Below the pieces are notes generated by a model. That model was not told the DNA's origin. It saw nothing but the letters and a program-made list of their open reading frames with translations, and did no database searches. Below, piece after piece: positions 23,295-34,542 of a stretch of 64,000 nucleotides of DNA; the stretch's first letter is position 1, and each line of letters opens with the position of its first letter. The translations under genes and the position numbers were made by a program. The stretch comes from Polyporus tsugae (taxonomy: Eukaryota > Basidiomycota > Agaricomycetes > Polyporales > Polyporaceae): NCBI GenBank assembly GCA_024305745.1, contig JAHRBS010000008.1:248001-312000 (forward strand), read 5' to 3'.

Positions 23295-25242
23295 ATGAGA
23301 TTTGGGACTTTCCTCGCGGCGGTGCTGTCCCTCGGCACTGCGCTGGCATCCAACGTGCTCGAACTCACACCAGACAACTTCGACACCCTCATTGGCCAGG
23401 GCAAGCCTGCTTTGGTTGAGTTGTAAGTACAGTTACCGTGTATCCAATGCCAAGAGACCTCAGTGCAAATGTTGCCTAGCTTCGCGCCATGGTGTGGACA
23501 CTGCAAGGTACGTTCATGATGTGTCCTATCCCGTGTCCGAGAACTTCGGAGTCACACATGCCCCCTCCTCTTCAGAACCTCGCCCCTATATACGAGCAAC
23601 TTGCGGACGCTTTCGCCCACCAAAAGGACAATGTCATCATCGCTAAGGTCGATGCGGACGGTGTTGGAAAGCCGCTCGGCCAGAAGTACGGTGTGACTGG
23701 CTTCCCAAGTGCGCGTTTCTTGCAATGCTCTCTTCGGCTTGTATTCCAACATAGCTTCACCCTCAGCCCTCAAGTGGTTCGGCGCCGATGGGAAGGAGGA
23801 GAAGTATGAGGGTGGCCGTGATCTCGAGGCTTTGGCGAACTTGTAAGTTGTTGCTTTGCAGTCCCTGTTTGCACCTTCATCCTCGCCGTGGTATGGCAAC
23901 GTTTCGTCGTCCGTGGAGGAACCCCTTCCTTCTCAAGTTTGAACAAGCCATTACCCGTTTTCGAGTGGATTTGCTTGCTTGGACGGAGGGGTACGCGCGG
24001 AAGCATGGCACTCTCTACGCCATCAGTTTCGGATGCCATATATTATCGTCTGTGCATTCTGCGATGTCGGGTTTTGCCTTTTGTCTGCAGCTGGGTCGAA
24101 CCTTCCTGCATTTACCGTACAATCAATCCCCCCGTCCATTTATTGGGCATGATGCGAATCTAATCAGGTTTAAGGTCGCTGAATCTTTTGAGATGAGACC
24201 ATATTTCATCCTGACCCAAAGTTTACATCTTTTGGCTCTCTGTTGATCACACGAGACGTGGTTTTAATCTGGGTTGTTTTCAGCGTCTCCACACAATCCG
24301 GCGTGAAGTCGAACATTAAGCCTCCAGCACCACCGGCATACCAAATCCTTGATATCCACTCGTTCGATGAGGTCGCACTTGTACGTCATCCCGTCTCCAT
24401 CCTGCCCTGCGAGTGTTATGCTCATATGGCGCAATTTCATTACAGAACCCGGAGAAGAACGCGATCGTCGCTTTCACCGCTCCCTGGTGCGGCCACTGCA
24501 AGCGCCTCAAGCCCATCTACGAGGAGGTCGCAAAGGACTTCTCCAACGAGCCTGACGTCAGTCCCACCGCAGCTGCCGGAACGGCGCCATACTGATCCCC
24601 CTTGCAGTGCCTCGTCGTCAACGTTGACGCGGACGCGCAGAACAATCGCCCCCTCGGCGAGAAGTACGGCGTCGGCAGCTTCCCCACGATCAAGTTCTTC
24701 CCCAAGGGCGCGAAGGGCGAGCCCATCGACTACGACGGTCCGCGCACCGAGGAGGCGTTCGTCACGTACCTCAACGAGAAGTGCGGCACGCAGCGCGGCG
24801 TGGGCGGCCTGCTCCACGAGAAGGCCGGCCGCCTCGAGCAGCTCGACGCGCTCGCCGCGAAGTTCTTCGAGGAGTCCGCGGCGGCGCGCCAGACGCTCCT
24901 GAAGGAGGCGGGCGACCTCGCTGCGACGCTCGGCGCGGGCGCGAAGCACTACCTCCGCGTGATGGAGAAGGTCGTGAACGGCAGCGAGGACTACCTTGAG
25001 AAGGAGACGACCCGGTAAGGTGGCTGTTTCGTGCGCGATTGGGATGATGGCTCATCGTTATTGTCGTGCGACGTAGTCTGGCGTCGATCCTTCAGAAACG
25101 CACGCTCTCTGCTGGCAAGCTCGACGAGATCAAGATCAAGGCGAACATCCTCGGTGCCTTCCGCCCCGCGAAGGTCGAGGAGACTGCCGAGGCCAAGACT
25201 GAGACTGAGGCCGCGGGAGAGGTGCAGCGCGACGAGCTGTAG
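23295..25242 (+). CDS. Protein disulfide isomerase (ERp38 / P5-like)
   Basis: An ER-lumen oxidoreductase that makes and reshuffles disulfides in secreted proteins. Eight exons (23295-23422, 23480-23507, 23576-23708, 23767-23842, 24284-24380, 24446-24556, 24608-25014, 25077-25242) give 381 residues with all phases consistent. Residues 1-19 form a signal peptide (MRFGTFLAAVLSLGTALA). Two thioredoxin domains each carry an active site APWCGHCK, with Cys48/Cys51 and Cys169/Cys172. The cis-Pro loops are VTGFPTLKW and VGSFPTIKF. A helical domain of the ERp29 C-terminal type follows. The protein ends in RDEL, a recognisable ER-retrieval signal. Intron 4 is 441 nt, much longer than its neighbours. The short exon 2 (28 nt) carries the first active site. 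Confidence 0.95.
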
Positions 25243-26253
25243 AGGAAGTAGTCGCGATATCGCTACGTCCCTCTTGTTTACCTTAAGTTATGATTGATGA
25301 TTTCATGCGTTCTCTCGCCGCGCAGAGCTTTCGAACTTCGTGGAGCTTTCTTGGCACGTCCCAAACCGCGTTATCACCACAGACATGCTCGAGCTGCCGT
25401 ACCTTGCTTATCCATCTTGTGGGCTGACCGGGCGATCGTGCCATGGCACTCCATGTACGGTGTACGAACTGGAGTTACGGCCGTCCTGGCCAACAGAGGA
25501 CTACGGCCTCCCTTTCAAGTTCAATATCCCCAGCACTTACTCAGCAGTCGCTGCTTCCATCCCGTCTTTCCTGCCACTAGCGCGATCGTATGCTTTGACA
25601 AGAACCATGTCGTTGTGCGATCGTGGACTGTTGGCCTCGCTCCCACTGGTGCCGTATGCACAGTCGGGGTCTTCCCTGGTCTTCGTTGGCCTCCCCACTC
25701 CAACGCTATGCGGCGGCGGGCGCGGTCCAGCGCGAAGCTTCCCATCGCGTTCAAGCTCGGCAGCTTTGGGGGGACCGTACACGCGTGTAGTGCGGAATGT
25801 GAGCGTCAGGTCATATCTCTTTCCTTCCCTTACGTGCGGGGGTTCATCGGACCTTCCCTGAATTTCAAGCAAGTCCAAATCCGTCCTGTGGCCAAGTACA
25901 GTCCATGCTGGACATCCTGGGGCATTATGGCTTTGAAGCACGTTCGACGACGGATATTCTCCAACCTGATGAGGTGTAGTGCTCTCACAGTATGTTGCCA
26001 TTCATCAATTTCATGTAAACAATGCCAGAAATCATCCCCGATGTGCCTCTTTCCAACGTTCCTTCATCGATCCATCCCTGGATTTGAAGCGTACATCGTT
26101 CTGAGACTCTTTCCTGACCACGGGCTCATGTAAGCTGCCATCAACCTCGCTGGTTGCTTGCTTGCCTAGGTTATATGCTAAGCACAGATGTGAAGTCCCC
26201 GGTAGTATCCCTCTGCGTCTCATTCAGCTGCTCTACAACTAGAAGATATACTT
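25243..26253. other. Intergenic region
   Basis: No gene is recognised. Reading frames of up to about 280 codons exist but are shared between frames and have no motif. It contains the 3' flank of PDI and the 5' flank of the P450. Confidence 0.5.
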
Positions 26254-28553
26254 ATGCTCCCGCCTCTGCCCGAGTGGGCCTCGTTGGCATTGGTTCTGTC
26301 TGTCTCAGCGCTGGTATGACTCGATGCAACTCACCAGTTAGTGGGCTCCGTTGACCGTCGTGATATAGCTCGCCCATCAAATATTTCGCAAATTCGAGAC
26401 TATCTCTTTACCATTTCATGCATTCCTTTTACTCATTCCCCCCGCCATCGCCGCCAGTGGTGCCAATTCTGCCGGTATCGAGTGGCCGCTGCTTTACCGA
26501 TTCGCCTTCTGCTTTACCGATTCGCCTTCTGCTACACCACATATATCGGACCTCTGGCGATTTCGGTCATCACTTATCGGTTGTCTGCCTTCCACTCCCT
26601 ATACCGATACCCTGGTCCTCTTTGGTGCCGGATGTCTATGCTCTGCCACGCGATTCGTATGACCGGTGGAAAACAAATGGCATACTTCAGATCCTTGCAT
26701 GATGCGTACGGAGATATAGTCCGAATAGGTGCGTCTCCTTGTCACTGCGTCGGAGCTCCCCCATATGCTCACAAACTCTCCGTTCCAAACGTCCGTCAGG
26801 GCCGAACCACCTCTCAATACGCGATCCGTCGCTAGTCGGACCAATCCTGGGAGCGTCAGGTATACCGAAAGGACCGAGTACGTCCGTTTCCAATGCCATT
26901 CACGCTTTCACGGTTCATCTTGCTGATCTGCTGTCACAGCATACAAGGGCGCGGCTTTGACGGAAGCGAATGTCCCCTTCATTGGTATTCAGAACGTCGA
27001 AGAGCACGCGCGTGGAATCGAGGACTCGGGCCGGCCACGCTCAAAGGCTACGAATATATGATGGCCAGCCGTGTGCAACAACTAGTCAACTTGCTTGAAC
27101 AGCAAGAGGGTCCGCTCTTTCTCGGCAGGTGGATCAAGTACTTTGCGTGGGTGTGCTTCAGTTGTCTTTTCAGGATTACGGTGTTAACTTGATTGGGTGT
27201 AGGTACGACTTTATGTCTGATATGGCGTACGCCTTCCATTCTGTGATATTGCTTCCTTGTCACTGAAGAGCCTTCGTCTTTGGAAGGTTTGGTGGCGGAG
27301 AGTCTGAACAAATGCAGGAAGGGGACAGGAGCGATATTTGGGCAATAGCGGATACGGGAGCACAGTATATCTTCATCACTAACACTGCTGCGTCACCCGG
27401 CTGATAATGCGTACCTAGGATAGCGTACTTCCTCGGGCAGATTCCCTGGTTGGGCATTTACCTCGGATACCTTCCCGGTGCCGGACGCGCAGCCAGTATG
27501 ATCCTCGAGCATTCTCGCAAGGAAACGACAAAGCGCCTTGCGAGAGGGTCTTCGAGCCGCGACCTGTTCTACTACTTGGTGCGAGTTTCGTTTGGTCTGC
27601 GTCCCACCACCTGTTCATGGTTCTGAAACGGCAGAACAACGAAGACCTCCCTGACGAGGCCCCTCCTCCGACTCGTCATCTCCTTAACGATAGCATTCTC
27701 GCGATGGCAGCTGCGTCAGAAACCACCTCGGGTGCCATCGTCAGCATCTTTCATTGTCTCCTCGCGAACCCCGAGGCATACGCAGCGCTTCAAGACGAGG
27801 TTGACCGTTTCTACCCTCAAGGCACAGACTCATGTAACACCACGCACCATCGCGACATGCATTATCTAACCGCGGTCATGTACGTATCGGCCGTACCATA
27901 TCCTCCAGACTTCCGCTAACGTGCGCGCCTTCAGACACGAAACTCTCCGTCTCTGGCCGCCTGCTGCAACGAGCACCCCGCGCCAGGTCCCTCATGACGC
28001 CGCAACTGTCGTGCTCGGCTCTATGTCGGTTATGATGCCGATACCCCCCTTCCACATGTGCTAACATGGATTTACTTCGATGTTCAGGGTGCTCCCACCT
28101 GGGACGTATGTCTCCGTACCCCCGTGCGTCCTCCACCGCGACGGGCGAAACTTTGTCTTCCCGGACACGTTCTGGCCGGAGCGCTGGCTGGTCGCGGCCG
28201 GTCAGCTGCCTCTCGAGCGTGCACGCCCACCCCAAGCCCTCGCCCCGCCCTCTTCGTCGGACGGTGTCCGTTTCGTGCACAATAGAGCGGCGTTCATCCC
28301 GTTCTCGCACGGGTCGATCAACTGCCCCGGGAAAGGGCTCGCGATGCTGGAGATGCGGACCGTCGTGTGCACGTTGGTGCAGAGATTCCGGATACGGCTG
28401 AGGGGGCAGGGGGATCTGAAGAGAGACGGGGATGAGATCAAGGGCTACCTGACCGCCAACCGCCTGGAACTGCCTGTTGTGCTCGAGCCGCACTCGAGTG
28501 TGAGAGCCTTGGGGCAGCCCCCCGCACCCGTTGCGGTCTCTAGGCTACCGTGA
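26254..28553 (+). pseudogene. Cytochrome P450, disrupted
   Basis: A haem mono-oxygenase gene of the basidiomycete multi-exon type. Landmarks in order: N-terminal anchor MLPPLPEWASLALVLSVSAL (exon 26254-26313), a second hydrophobic span, YRYPGPL, a GASGIPKGP block, the I-helix AAASETTSG, HETLRLWP with the ExxR pair, FWPERWL, and the haem loop FSHGSINCPGKGLA containing the Cys ligand. About ten GT-AG introns of 50-60 nt join these in phase. Two lesions break the frame. A 20-bp unit is duplicated at 26491-26530, before the PGP hinge. At about 27011-27015 the text jumps from IQNVEEHAR to WNRGLGPATLKGYEY with bases missing in between. I therefore call a recent pseudogene; an assembly error at the second site cannot be excluded. 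The substrate is unknown. Confidence 0.82.
26491..26530. repeat. 20-bp perfect tandem duplication inside P450 exon 2
   Basis: GCTTTACCGATTCGCCTTCT occurs twice head to tail. Twenty is not a multiple of three, so it shifts the P450 frame; reading through one copy only joins the upstream and downstream membrane-anchor segments in one frame. Confidence 0.93.
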
Positions 28554-30007
28554 CCGTCTCTCCGCAAACCGGCATCAGTCGGTCTCCCTAGGCTAGGGTT
28601 GGTTTTGACTGCAATGCATGTTACAGTGTCTACGTGGGGGTTGTAGTTGATATCGCCATGCGTCTGTGTTGTGGATATCGGCTTACACGGCCCGATAGGC
28701 TCCGAAGACTCGACTCAATACGCACCGCCTAAAGTTCCTCAAACACATTTCCTCCTCCTCTCTTCCTCCCTCTCCCTGACTCACGTACAAGACTCGTGTA
28801 CTATCATCATGACTCGGTTTTCCTCCTCTGACTACTCGCTCTCTCTCGACCACTGCAGAACATTCTGGGTTTGGTAGCACGAGTTGTATATAATAGTGAG
28901 CACCTGCGGCTCGGATAGAGCATTGATATACTTGCATTACTCCACTCTCGCTATCGCTACGCTCGACGCGTCTCTCTACCCTCGGCTGCCAGACGCGTGC
29001 AAGACTTGACTCTGCTCGCAAGACCCCGAGTCCTAGTAAGCTACGCGCTACTAGTCCAACTCGGCGTCATCGGCCTTGGTACCGGGATACAAGCCTACGT
29101 AGGACCATCACCTTACCCAGTATCGTGAGTCTCACTTCTTCCGAAGCCCAGTCCTCCTTCCTTCCCGCGCCGTACACCGTCCGTCGCGGTACTCTCCTAG
29201 CGCCCAAACCTCCGACTCACAACAGTCGGGTAGAACTGGTCGAGGACGAGTTCTGCATCCACAAATATTTATATTTTCTTCGACACTGACGCTGTTCATC
29301 GCGGCGTGGTGCCACACTTCAACAACTGGGTAAGCTTTGCCAAGGCCTCTACCCCAAGTTGTGTACCTAGGCCTTACCGATCCACTGCTGAAGTGATTTT
29401 CGATGGAAATGCTGCCAGGAGTCCTCAGCTCCTCATCTTCTCCGGTATTCTGTGTAAGCTCCGCCTTGCGGCATTCCTCGAAATATTACTTCCATCCGGC
29501 CAGGCTACTTCTCATGAACATAGTCTCTCCCCGGGCGAGAAAAATAGTCTCTGGTCGTTGCCTATACACCGTAGAGAAGTATAGCAGGACTGTTAGACGC
29601 AGTCACCCCATGATTTGATGCTTGAGCTGAGGACCTTCATGGCGTGCCATTCAAGAAGGCCGCGGTATATCCATAATAAGGCTTGTCAAGTTAACCTCAA
29701 TGCGGCTGAGACTTGAGGTATTGATCGCGACTGAAGCAGGGAATACACTAGCAGAGAATAGAACTATACACAGTAACAGGGTCGGAGGGAGGCCCTCGGA
29801 TGCCTAAGGCTGGTAGAGAACATGGACGACGGTGGGGAACAGGAATGAGCGACAGTGGTAATCATACAAGCGTTATATTATCCATCCCAGACAATTCAAT
29901 TGAACCAGTCGTCACAACATGTACGGGTCGAGGAACTCGCGAGGCGAGATTCCCCACAGCTGCAACGATTCGGCCCCTGCGTGTGTCAAAGTCTGCGCCA
30001 CGACAAG
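28554..30007. other. Intergenic region
   Basis: No gene is recognised on either strand. Base composition drops toward AT in places (28900-28960, 29640-29780). It lies between the 3' ends of two convergent genes. Confidence 0.55.
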
Positions 30008-30710
30008 TCAGGATGCCGGACATGCAATGGTTGTGGTGAACAACTCTCGGCGCACCTTCAACTCCTTGTCTGAGAGAGGCGGACGATAGATAGCCCAATC
30101 CGGGAAACGCTCGAACTTGAAGTCCGATTCCACGAATTTGAACCCTCCTGCCTCTCGCCTCTCGTCATCCTTGATGAGGCTGTTTGCCTCGTCGATGAAG
30201 GTCTGGATCCGCTTACGGTCTATGTCTCTAGGTCCCTTGGTTCGCATGGAAGGACCGCTCCAGCTGGTCGGGATGAAGAGGTTCCACTCGTAGAATCGAC
30301 CCAGTTGAGGGTGCTTGATGATCCGGGTGAAGGCTAGACTCGTCATGATTAGCTTGCCTACGCCATCTCAACGAGTTGTTGAGCGACAGATACTCACTGT
30401 GGGGAAGGACTAGCCTGGTCCTTACCTCCGGAGGAGCATTGCGGTAAAGACCTCTGAAAGATTGTCGATAGTCGGTGACGCGATGGGATACGAACTCCTG
30501 TTTCGCGAGCAGCTGCCTCTCTTCCTCGGACATCTGCGGTTTACTGCCCTCCCGCTCCTCTTCATCGTCGTCTTCGTCGGACGACTCCTCGTAGACCGCA
30601 ATGTCGTGGTGTTCAAAGAGTACGTTGTGGCCGTCCGTGAAGTACCGTTTCCAAGCGTCCAAGCTGATGACGTAGCCAGCGCGAAAGAGGGCAGTGTCTG
30701 AGCGGTGCAT
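30008..30710 (-). CDS. Hypothetical protein, acidic middle
   Basis: I do not recognise the family. Two exons on minus (30710-30398 and 30357-30008) give 220 residues beginning MHRSDTALFRAG. An acidic run (EESSDEDDDEEEREG) lies near residue 50, and the C-terminal third is rich in charged and aromatic residues (GGFKFVESDFKFERFPDWAIY). There is no signal peptide or membrane span. The intron between them is only 40 nt (GTGAGT to GCGTAG), short for this genome, but splicing keeps the frame. The N-terminus could extend through an upstream exon. It is divergent from the gene at 32012 across about 1.3 kb of shared upstream DNA. Confidence 0.6.
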
Positions 30711-32011
30711 GTTGGCAAAGTTATTGTGGGGGATGTGCAATGTGGTCGATGGAGACGAACAGACAGAATGTCAAGCTCAAGTTTCCAACTTGGTTCAAGT
30801 TCTCAATGGCTATTTATAATTATAATTCGCTCATCACGTGAAGATGGGCATTGTCGTCACGTGAGCCACAAAGAACAAAGAACCGGAAAATTGGTCATTC
30901 CAAGGCGCCCAAAGGTGACCAGGGGTTGGACCAATCGTCGCGCTCACCTCTCCCAGCGACCCCCACCGGCCCACCTCCGACTTCCTTGGTTCACTCAATA
31001 ACTTGGCTATCTGGGTCCTCAAAAACGCGCTATTCGTACTTCGAATTCTTGTCAGCTCGCGGCGGCCCGCGCGCCGCCGCGCCTGTGCCCACCAAACCTC
31101 AACAAGAACACTGTCCCTGCCCCCTCTCTCATTCACTTTCGACGCTGCCAGGTCGCGCACCCATCGCGTTCCCATGCTTTTTAGCCTGCTTATATGTGAG
31201 TACCATTTTCATCAGTATCATGCAATGGGTTGGGAGGAGTAGCTGGGGAAACACATGCCAAGCGCATGTGGCACTCTTGACACGCCTCCCTCTCCTCCAG
31301 CTCCGGTCCGTTTCCCTTGATTCTACGCTTGTTTGAAAGCTACGTTTCGCCTCTTTCGAACGAGTGTAAGATCGTTAGATAGCGTTCGCGGCTTATGTTG
31401 ATATGGAGTTTTGTTTTCTGTCGACCTTTTCTGTCAATTAATTAGTATCCTAGTGCTTTCCTTTGCTCTCCATGTGTATGGTATGCTCCCATGAGTGATA
31501 AAATATATTTCAAGCATGGCCCGTGTGCTCTGAAACTTGTTAGGTAGCACATTGAGCTAGATCCGGCCATTGCGCGCGGCGGCGATGGTCTTCGGTTAGG
31601 GCGCCTATTGTTGGTCTAGGGTTGGGGTTGGATTGACCAATCTCCGGCTTAGTCAGCGCTGGCAGTGCGTGTCCTGCCACATTCCGAATAACAAGATGAT
31701 CAGGCGCGTTGAATGCGGTTTCCTTCCTGATTCAGTTGAATGAGGACTCCTCATTTAGTTGAACGAGGAAGCAGTCCTCGTTCAAAGCGGAAGGAGTCAT
31801 CAGCCTCGAAGTGTCCGAGGATCCATTGTTCTTCAAAAGGCAATCTATCTCCAGCTCGAGTCAGGTTCGTGCCGCACAAGTACTATGTAAGCCCCTCATG
31901 AACATCCCGACGTCGGTACTACTTGCCCAGTCCATCTCTTCTCTAGGTCAGTCAATCCCATGTCCTGCTGCTTACGCTTTAACCTGAACTGACGCATTTC
32001 TACTAGTCACG
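30711..32011. other. Divergent intergenic region
   Basis: This stretch separates two divergently transcribed hypothetical genes and should hold both promoters. CACGTG-type palindromes occur near 30834 and 30858 and a pair of hairpins at 31739-31785. No coding region is recognised. Confidence 0.5.
31739..31785. repeat. Two adjacent perfect hairpins
   Basis: A 17-base palindrome (31739-31755, AATGAGGACTCCTCATT) is followed 3 bases later by an 11-bp stem with 5-base loop (31759-31785, arms TTGAACGAGGA and TCCTCGTTCAA). The arms of the two hairpins resemble each other, so the block is built from one repeated inverted unit. It lies about 230 bp upstream of the gene at 32012. Confidence 0.85.
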
Positions 32012-32846
32012 ATGCCTCGAACTCGTTTCGATCCCCTCGACAACAACATCCCCCCCGTCCTCAGAGAGCGCATCGAAAGTTGGCGGGACGACCCGCCGTC
32101 CACCCAGTTTCAACAATATGGGCCGATTAACAGGTACCTCAACCTGAAATTCGACCACGACAACCACATGATCAAACCGCAGGCCCTCTTCCGGGAGCCC
32201 GTCCCTCCCAGGGATGAGGGGTTGATCGCGCTTCACGGTGCCAACCTTGACGACGACCTCCCATCAGACCCTGAAGAGGCTGATATTGTGGCAGACCTTC
32301 GCATCGATATACAGCGAGGGGACATCAGCATCGATTCAACCCATGACGGTGAGGTTCCAGTTTTATAGGGTGGAAATGCTGGCACTAATATACTATTGAA
32401 TGTCGGTCACAGGCCTCGTGGAAAAGAGAGTCAAGGAAGGCCATAAGCGCTACCCTGATTTTGTGGTTTGCACTTTCGCGGGCAACCCTCGTCAAGCGGG
32501 GTCGGAAAAGGATAGGGTGCTCATCGTGATAGAGATAGCCTCTCTTCCACGCGGGAAGCCTCTGTCAGAGTTATCCGGCGGGGAGCTCCAAGGCATGAAG
32601 CTCGCTGTTTTGCAGCAGTTGGAAAGCTACATGGATATACTGGGTGAAAAGGGCGATCGTTGGGACAACAAGGTGGTTGGTATTGCCTTATTCGGTACAG
32701 AAGTGGCATTCCTGCAGCCCCAGGGCAGCGAGGACGACGACCACCGCAGGTGGGAGATCTACAAGTCAAGGAACGGTAGAAAGGACTGGTTTTCGCTTTA
32801 CGGGAAGGAATTCTTGAAGTTTGTGAATGAAGCGAGGGATCGCTAG
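32012..32846 (+). CDS. Hypothetical protein, possible PD-(D/E)XK-like fold
   Basis: Two exons (32012-32348, 32413-32846; 64-nt GT-AG intron) give 256 residues. I do not recognise a named family. The C-terminal half reads like a nuclease-fold core: YPDFVV (Asp128), then RVLIVIEIAS about 20 residues on (Glu153), then a strand VVGIALFGTEVAFLQ. In PD-(D/E)XK enzymes the second motif is E-x-K; here Ala155 replaces Lys, so if the fold assignment holds the protein may be inactive or use another residue. The N-terminal half is acidic and probably flexible. No transmembrane segment. Gene-level confidence is good; the fold suggestion is inference. Confidence 0.7.
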
Positions 32847-33451
32847 TCGTTTATCATTTAGTATTTATGTGCCATTCAACTCGAATACTTGTATTCAATT
32901 ACCGGTGACTCGAATTCAGTTCAATTGGAACCGTCCTATCCGCAATTTCCGTGACAATATGCACCTGGCAGCCCCTCTAGAGATTGCATCTGATCAGCTT
33001 CCTTAGAACGTAAGTGTGGGTTGTCTATCGGTCTTTGACAGCTGTTTTCATAGTAACGTTCAAAGGCCTCTGGTGCGGAACAGCCTTTCGGTGCAACAGC
33101 CATGCGCATTGAAAAATAGCAACTGATCTGGTGCTACGGTTTCGAGTCGAAGTACGACGGAGAAGATGCAAAGATTTTCATAATGGCAAATTACGGCCGC
33201 AAACCAGGGGGCCGAGGATGTACGGTGAGCGGACAGGCATTTGAATCAGACACGCGTGTCCTGAACCTAGCGTAGCACCAACACCAACACATTTGGGTAT
33301 GCAAGAAGGCATCCCAGAATGTAGGAATAAGCGGATTGTTGATTCCCAATAGCACGATAGCACTCCCGGCCAGAGCGGAGTGGAGAAAATCATGAGTATT
33401 ATCATCAAGACACTGAGGATGCTGGAAAAATGAAATGAACGACATCTATAG
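32847..33451. other. Intergenic region between convergent genes
   Basis: It holds the 3' flanks of the 32012 gene and the secreted-protein gene. No coding region is recognised. Confidence 0.6.
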
Positions 33452-34542
33452 CTAGAAGAGCATATGCCAAACGACTACGATACTGAGGCAGAGCGTACCC
33501 GCCATATCTAGTCGAGGAAGAGCCCGCGGCGCGGAGCTGAAGAGAGGGACCGCTTCACCAATCGTCGAGTTGAGGCAGCCAAGCAGCTGCGTGTCGACGT
33601 ACGAAGGAAGCGGGATAGCCTTCGCGTTCGCATCCGAAGATAGTGCCGCGGTGTTGTTGTACCCGTCGAGCGTCAGGACGACGCTGCTTGCACGGTAGTA
33701 CTGGATTGCGCCTTCCGGACGCGGGTCCGACGTCGAGCTACCGTACGGCGCCGGGGATGTCGACGAACTGTTGCTGAACTTCCCTGAGCAGTTGACCCTG
33801 ATCGACCCGATGAGGGAGACGACAGTGCTATTGTCAGCGATGACGTGGAACGTGGAATTCGACGAGGCTGAGCTGAACGTTGCTTGCATCTCCGGTCCAC
33901 CCGTGCGGTTTGTGCTCTTGGGTTCGCCGTACTAAGGGTTAATCGCAATAAGTGTGGCGTTCGACAGAGACGTGATTGTGAAAGACGTACTTCATGAGAG
34001 GAGTACAAGTACGGAGGCCCGTACCCATAGTCGACCCAGACGATAGGCGGGTAGATGTATGGGAAGTTGCGACCAGCGACGCCACTGCCAGTCACTCCGG
34101 GGTATCCACTGCCGTACATCCTTGAGGAACTAGTAGTTAGCAAGCATACCGCCAGTGGTTGACTTCGCGAAACCCAACAGTGTACTCACCCCGTACCATA
34201 GATCTCTCCACGAGTCGCGCCACCATACGTGCGTCCGGCAAACGGCTGGCCCTGAGGGATGGTCGTCACCTTCACGCCCCCAGACCCGTAGGCCGTCGAT
34301 GTCGTCTTGCCACTCCCGAAGGTGGTTCCGGAGACGGGTACGGTGGAGCCGCGGCTACCCACTGCGGGTGCGGGCTTACCACTGGACCCCTTGGACCCCT
34401 TGGAGCCGCTGCTCCCACCCTTGCCGCCGCCACCCCTGCCGCCACCGCCTTTTGGTTCAGGGAGAGGACTGCGAGGATGGAGAAGAGTACCCCAGGTCTC
34501 ATGGCACGATTCTGCGCACGAGGAAAGGAAAGGGAGGTGCAT
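33452..34542 (-). CDS. Glycine-rich secreted or membrane-anchored protein
   Basis: Exons on minus: a short first exon (34542-34520 in my model), then 34468-34190, 34129-33991 and 33931-33452, giving about 306 residues with consistent phase. The body begins LPEPKGGGGRGGGGKGG, continues Gly/Ser-rich, then has a YGSGYPGVTGSGVAGRNFP block. A folded region follows with several Asn-X-Ser/Thr glycosylation sites, YYRASSVVLTLDGYNN and LGCLNSTIGEAVPL. It ends in a hydrophobic tail (TLCLSIVVVWHMLF) suited to a GPI signal or membrane anchor. This architecture recurs in mushroom genomes and its function is unknown. The oddity is the N-terminus: a good signal peptide (MRPGVLFSILAVLSL, ATG at 34502) is one base out of frame with the body. 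The spliced model stays in frame but has no clear signal peptide. Confidence 0.72.
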
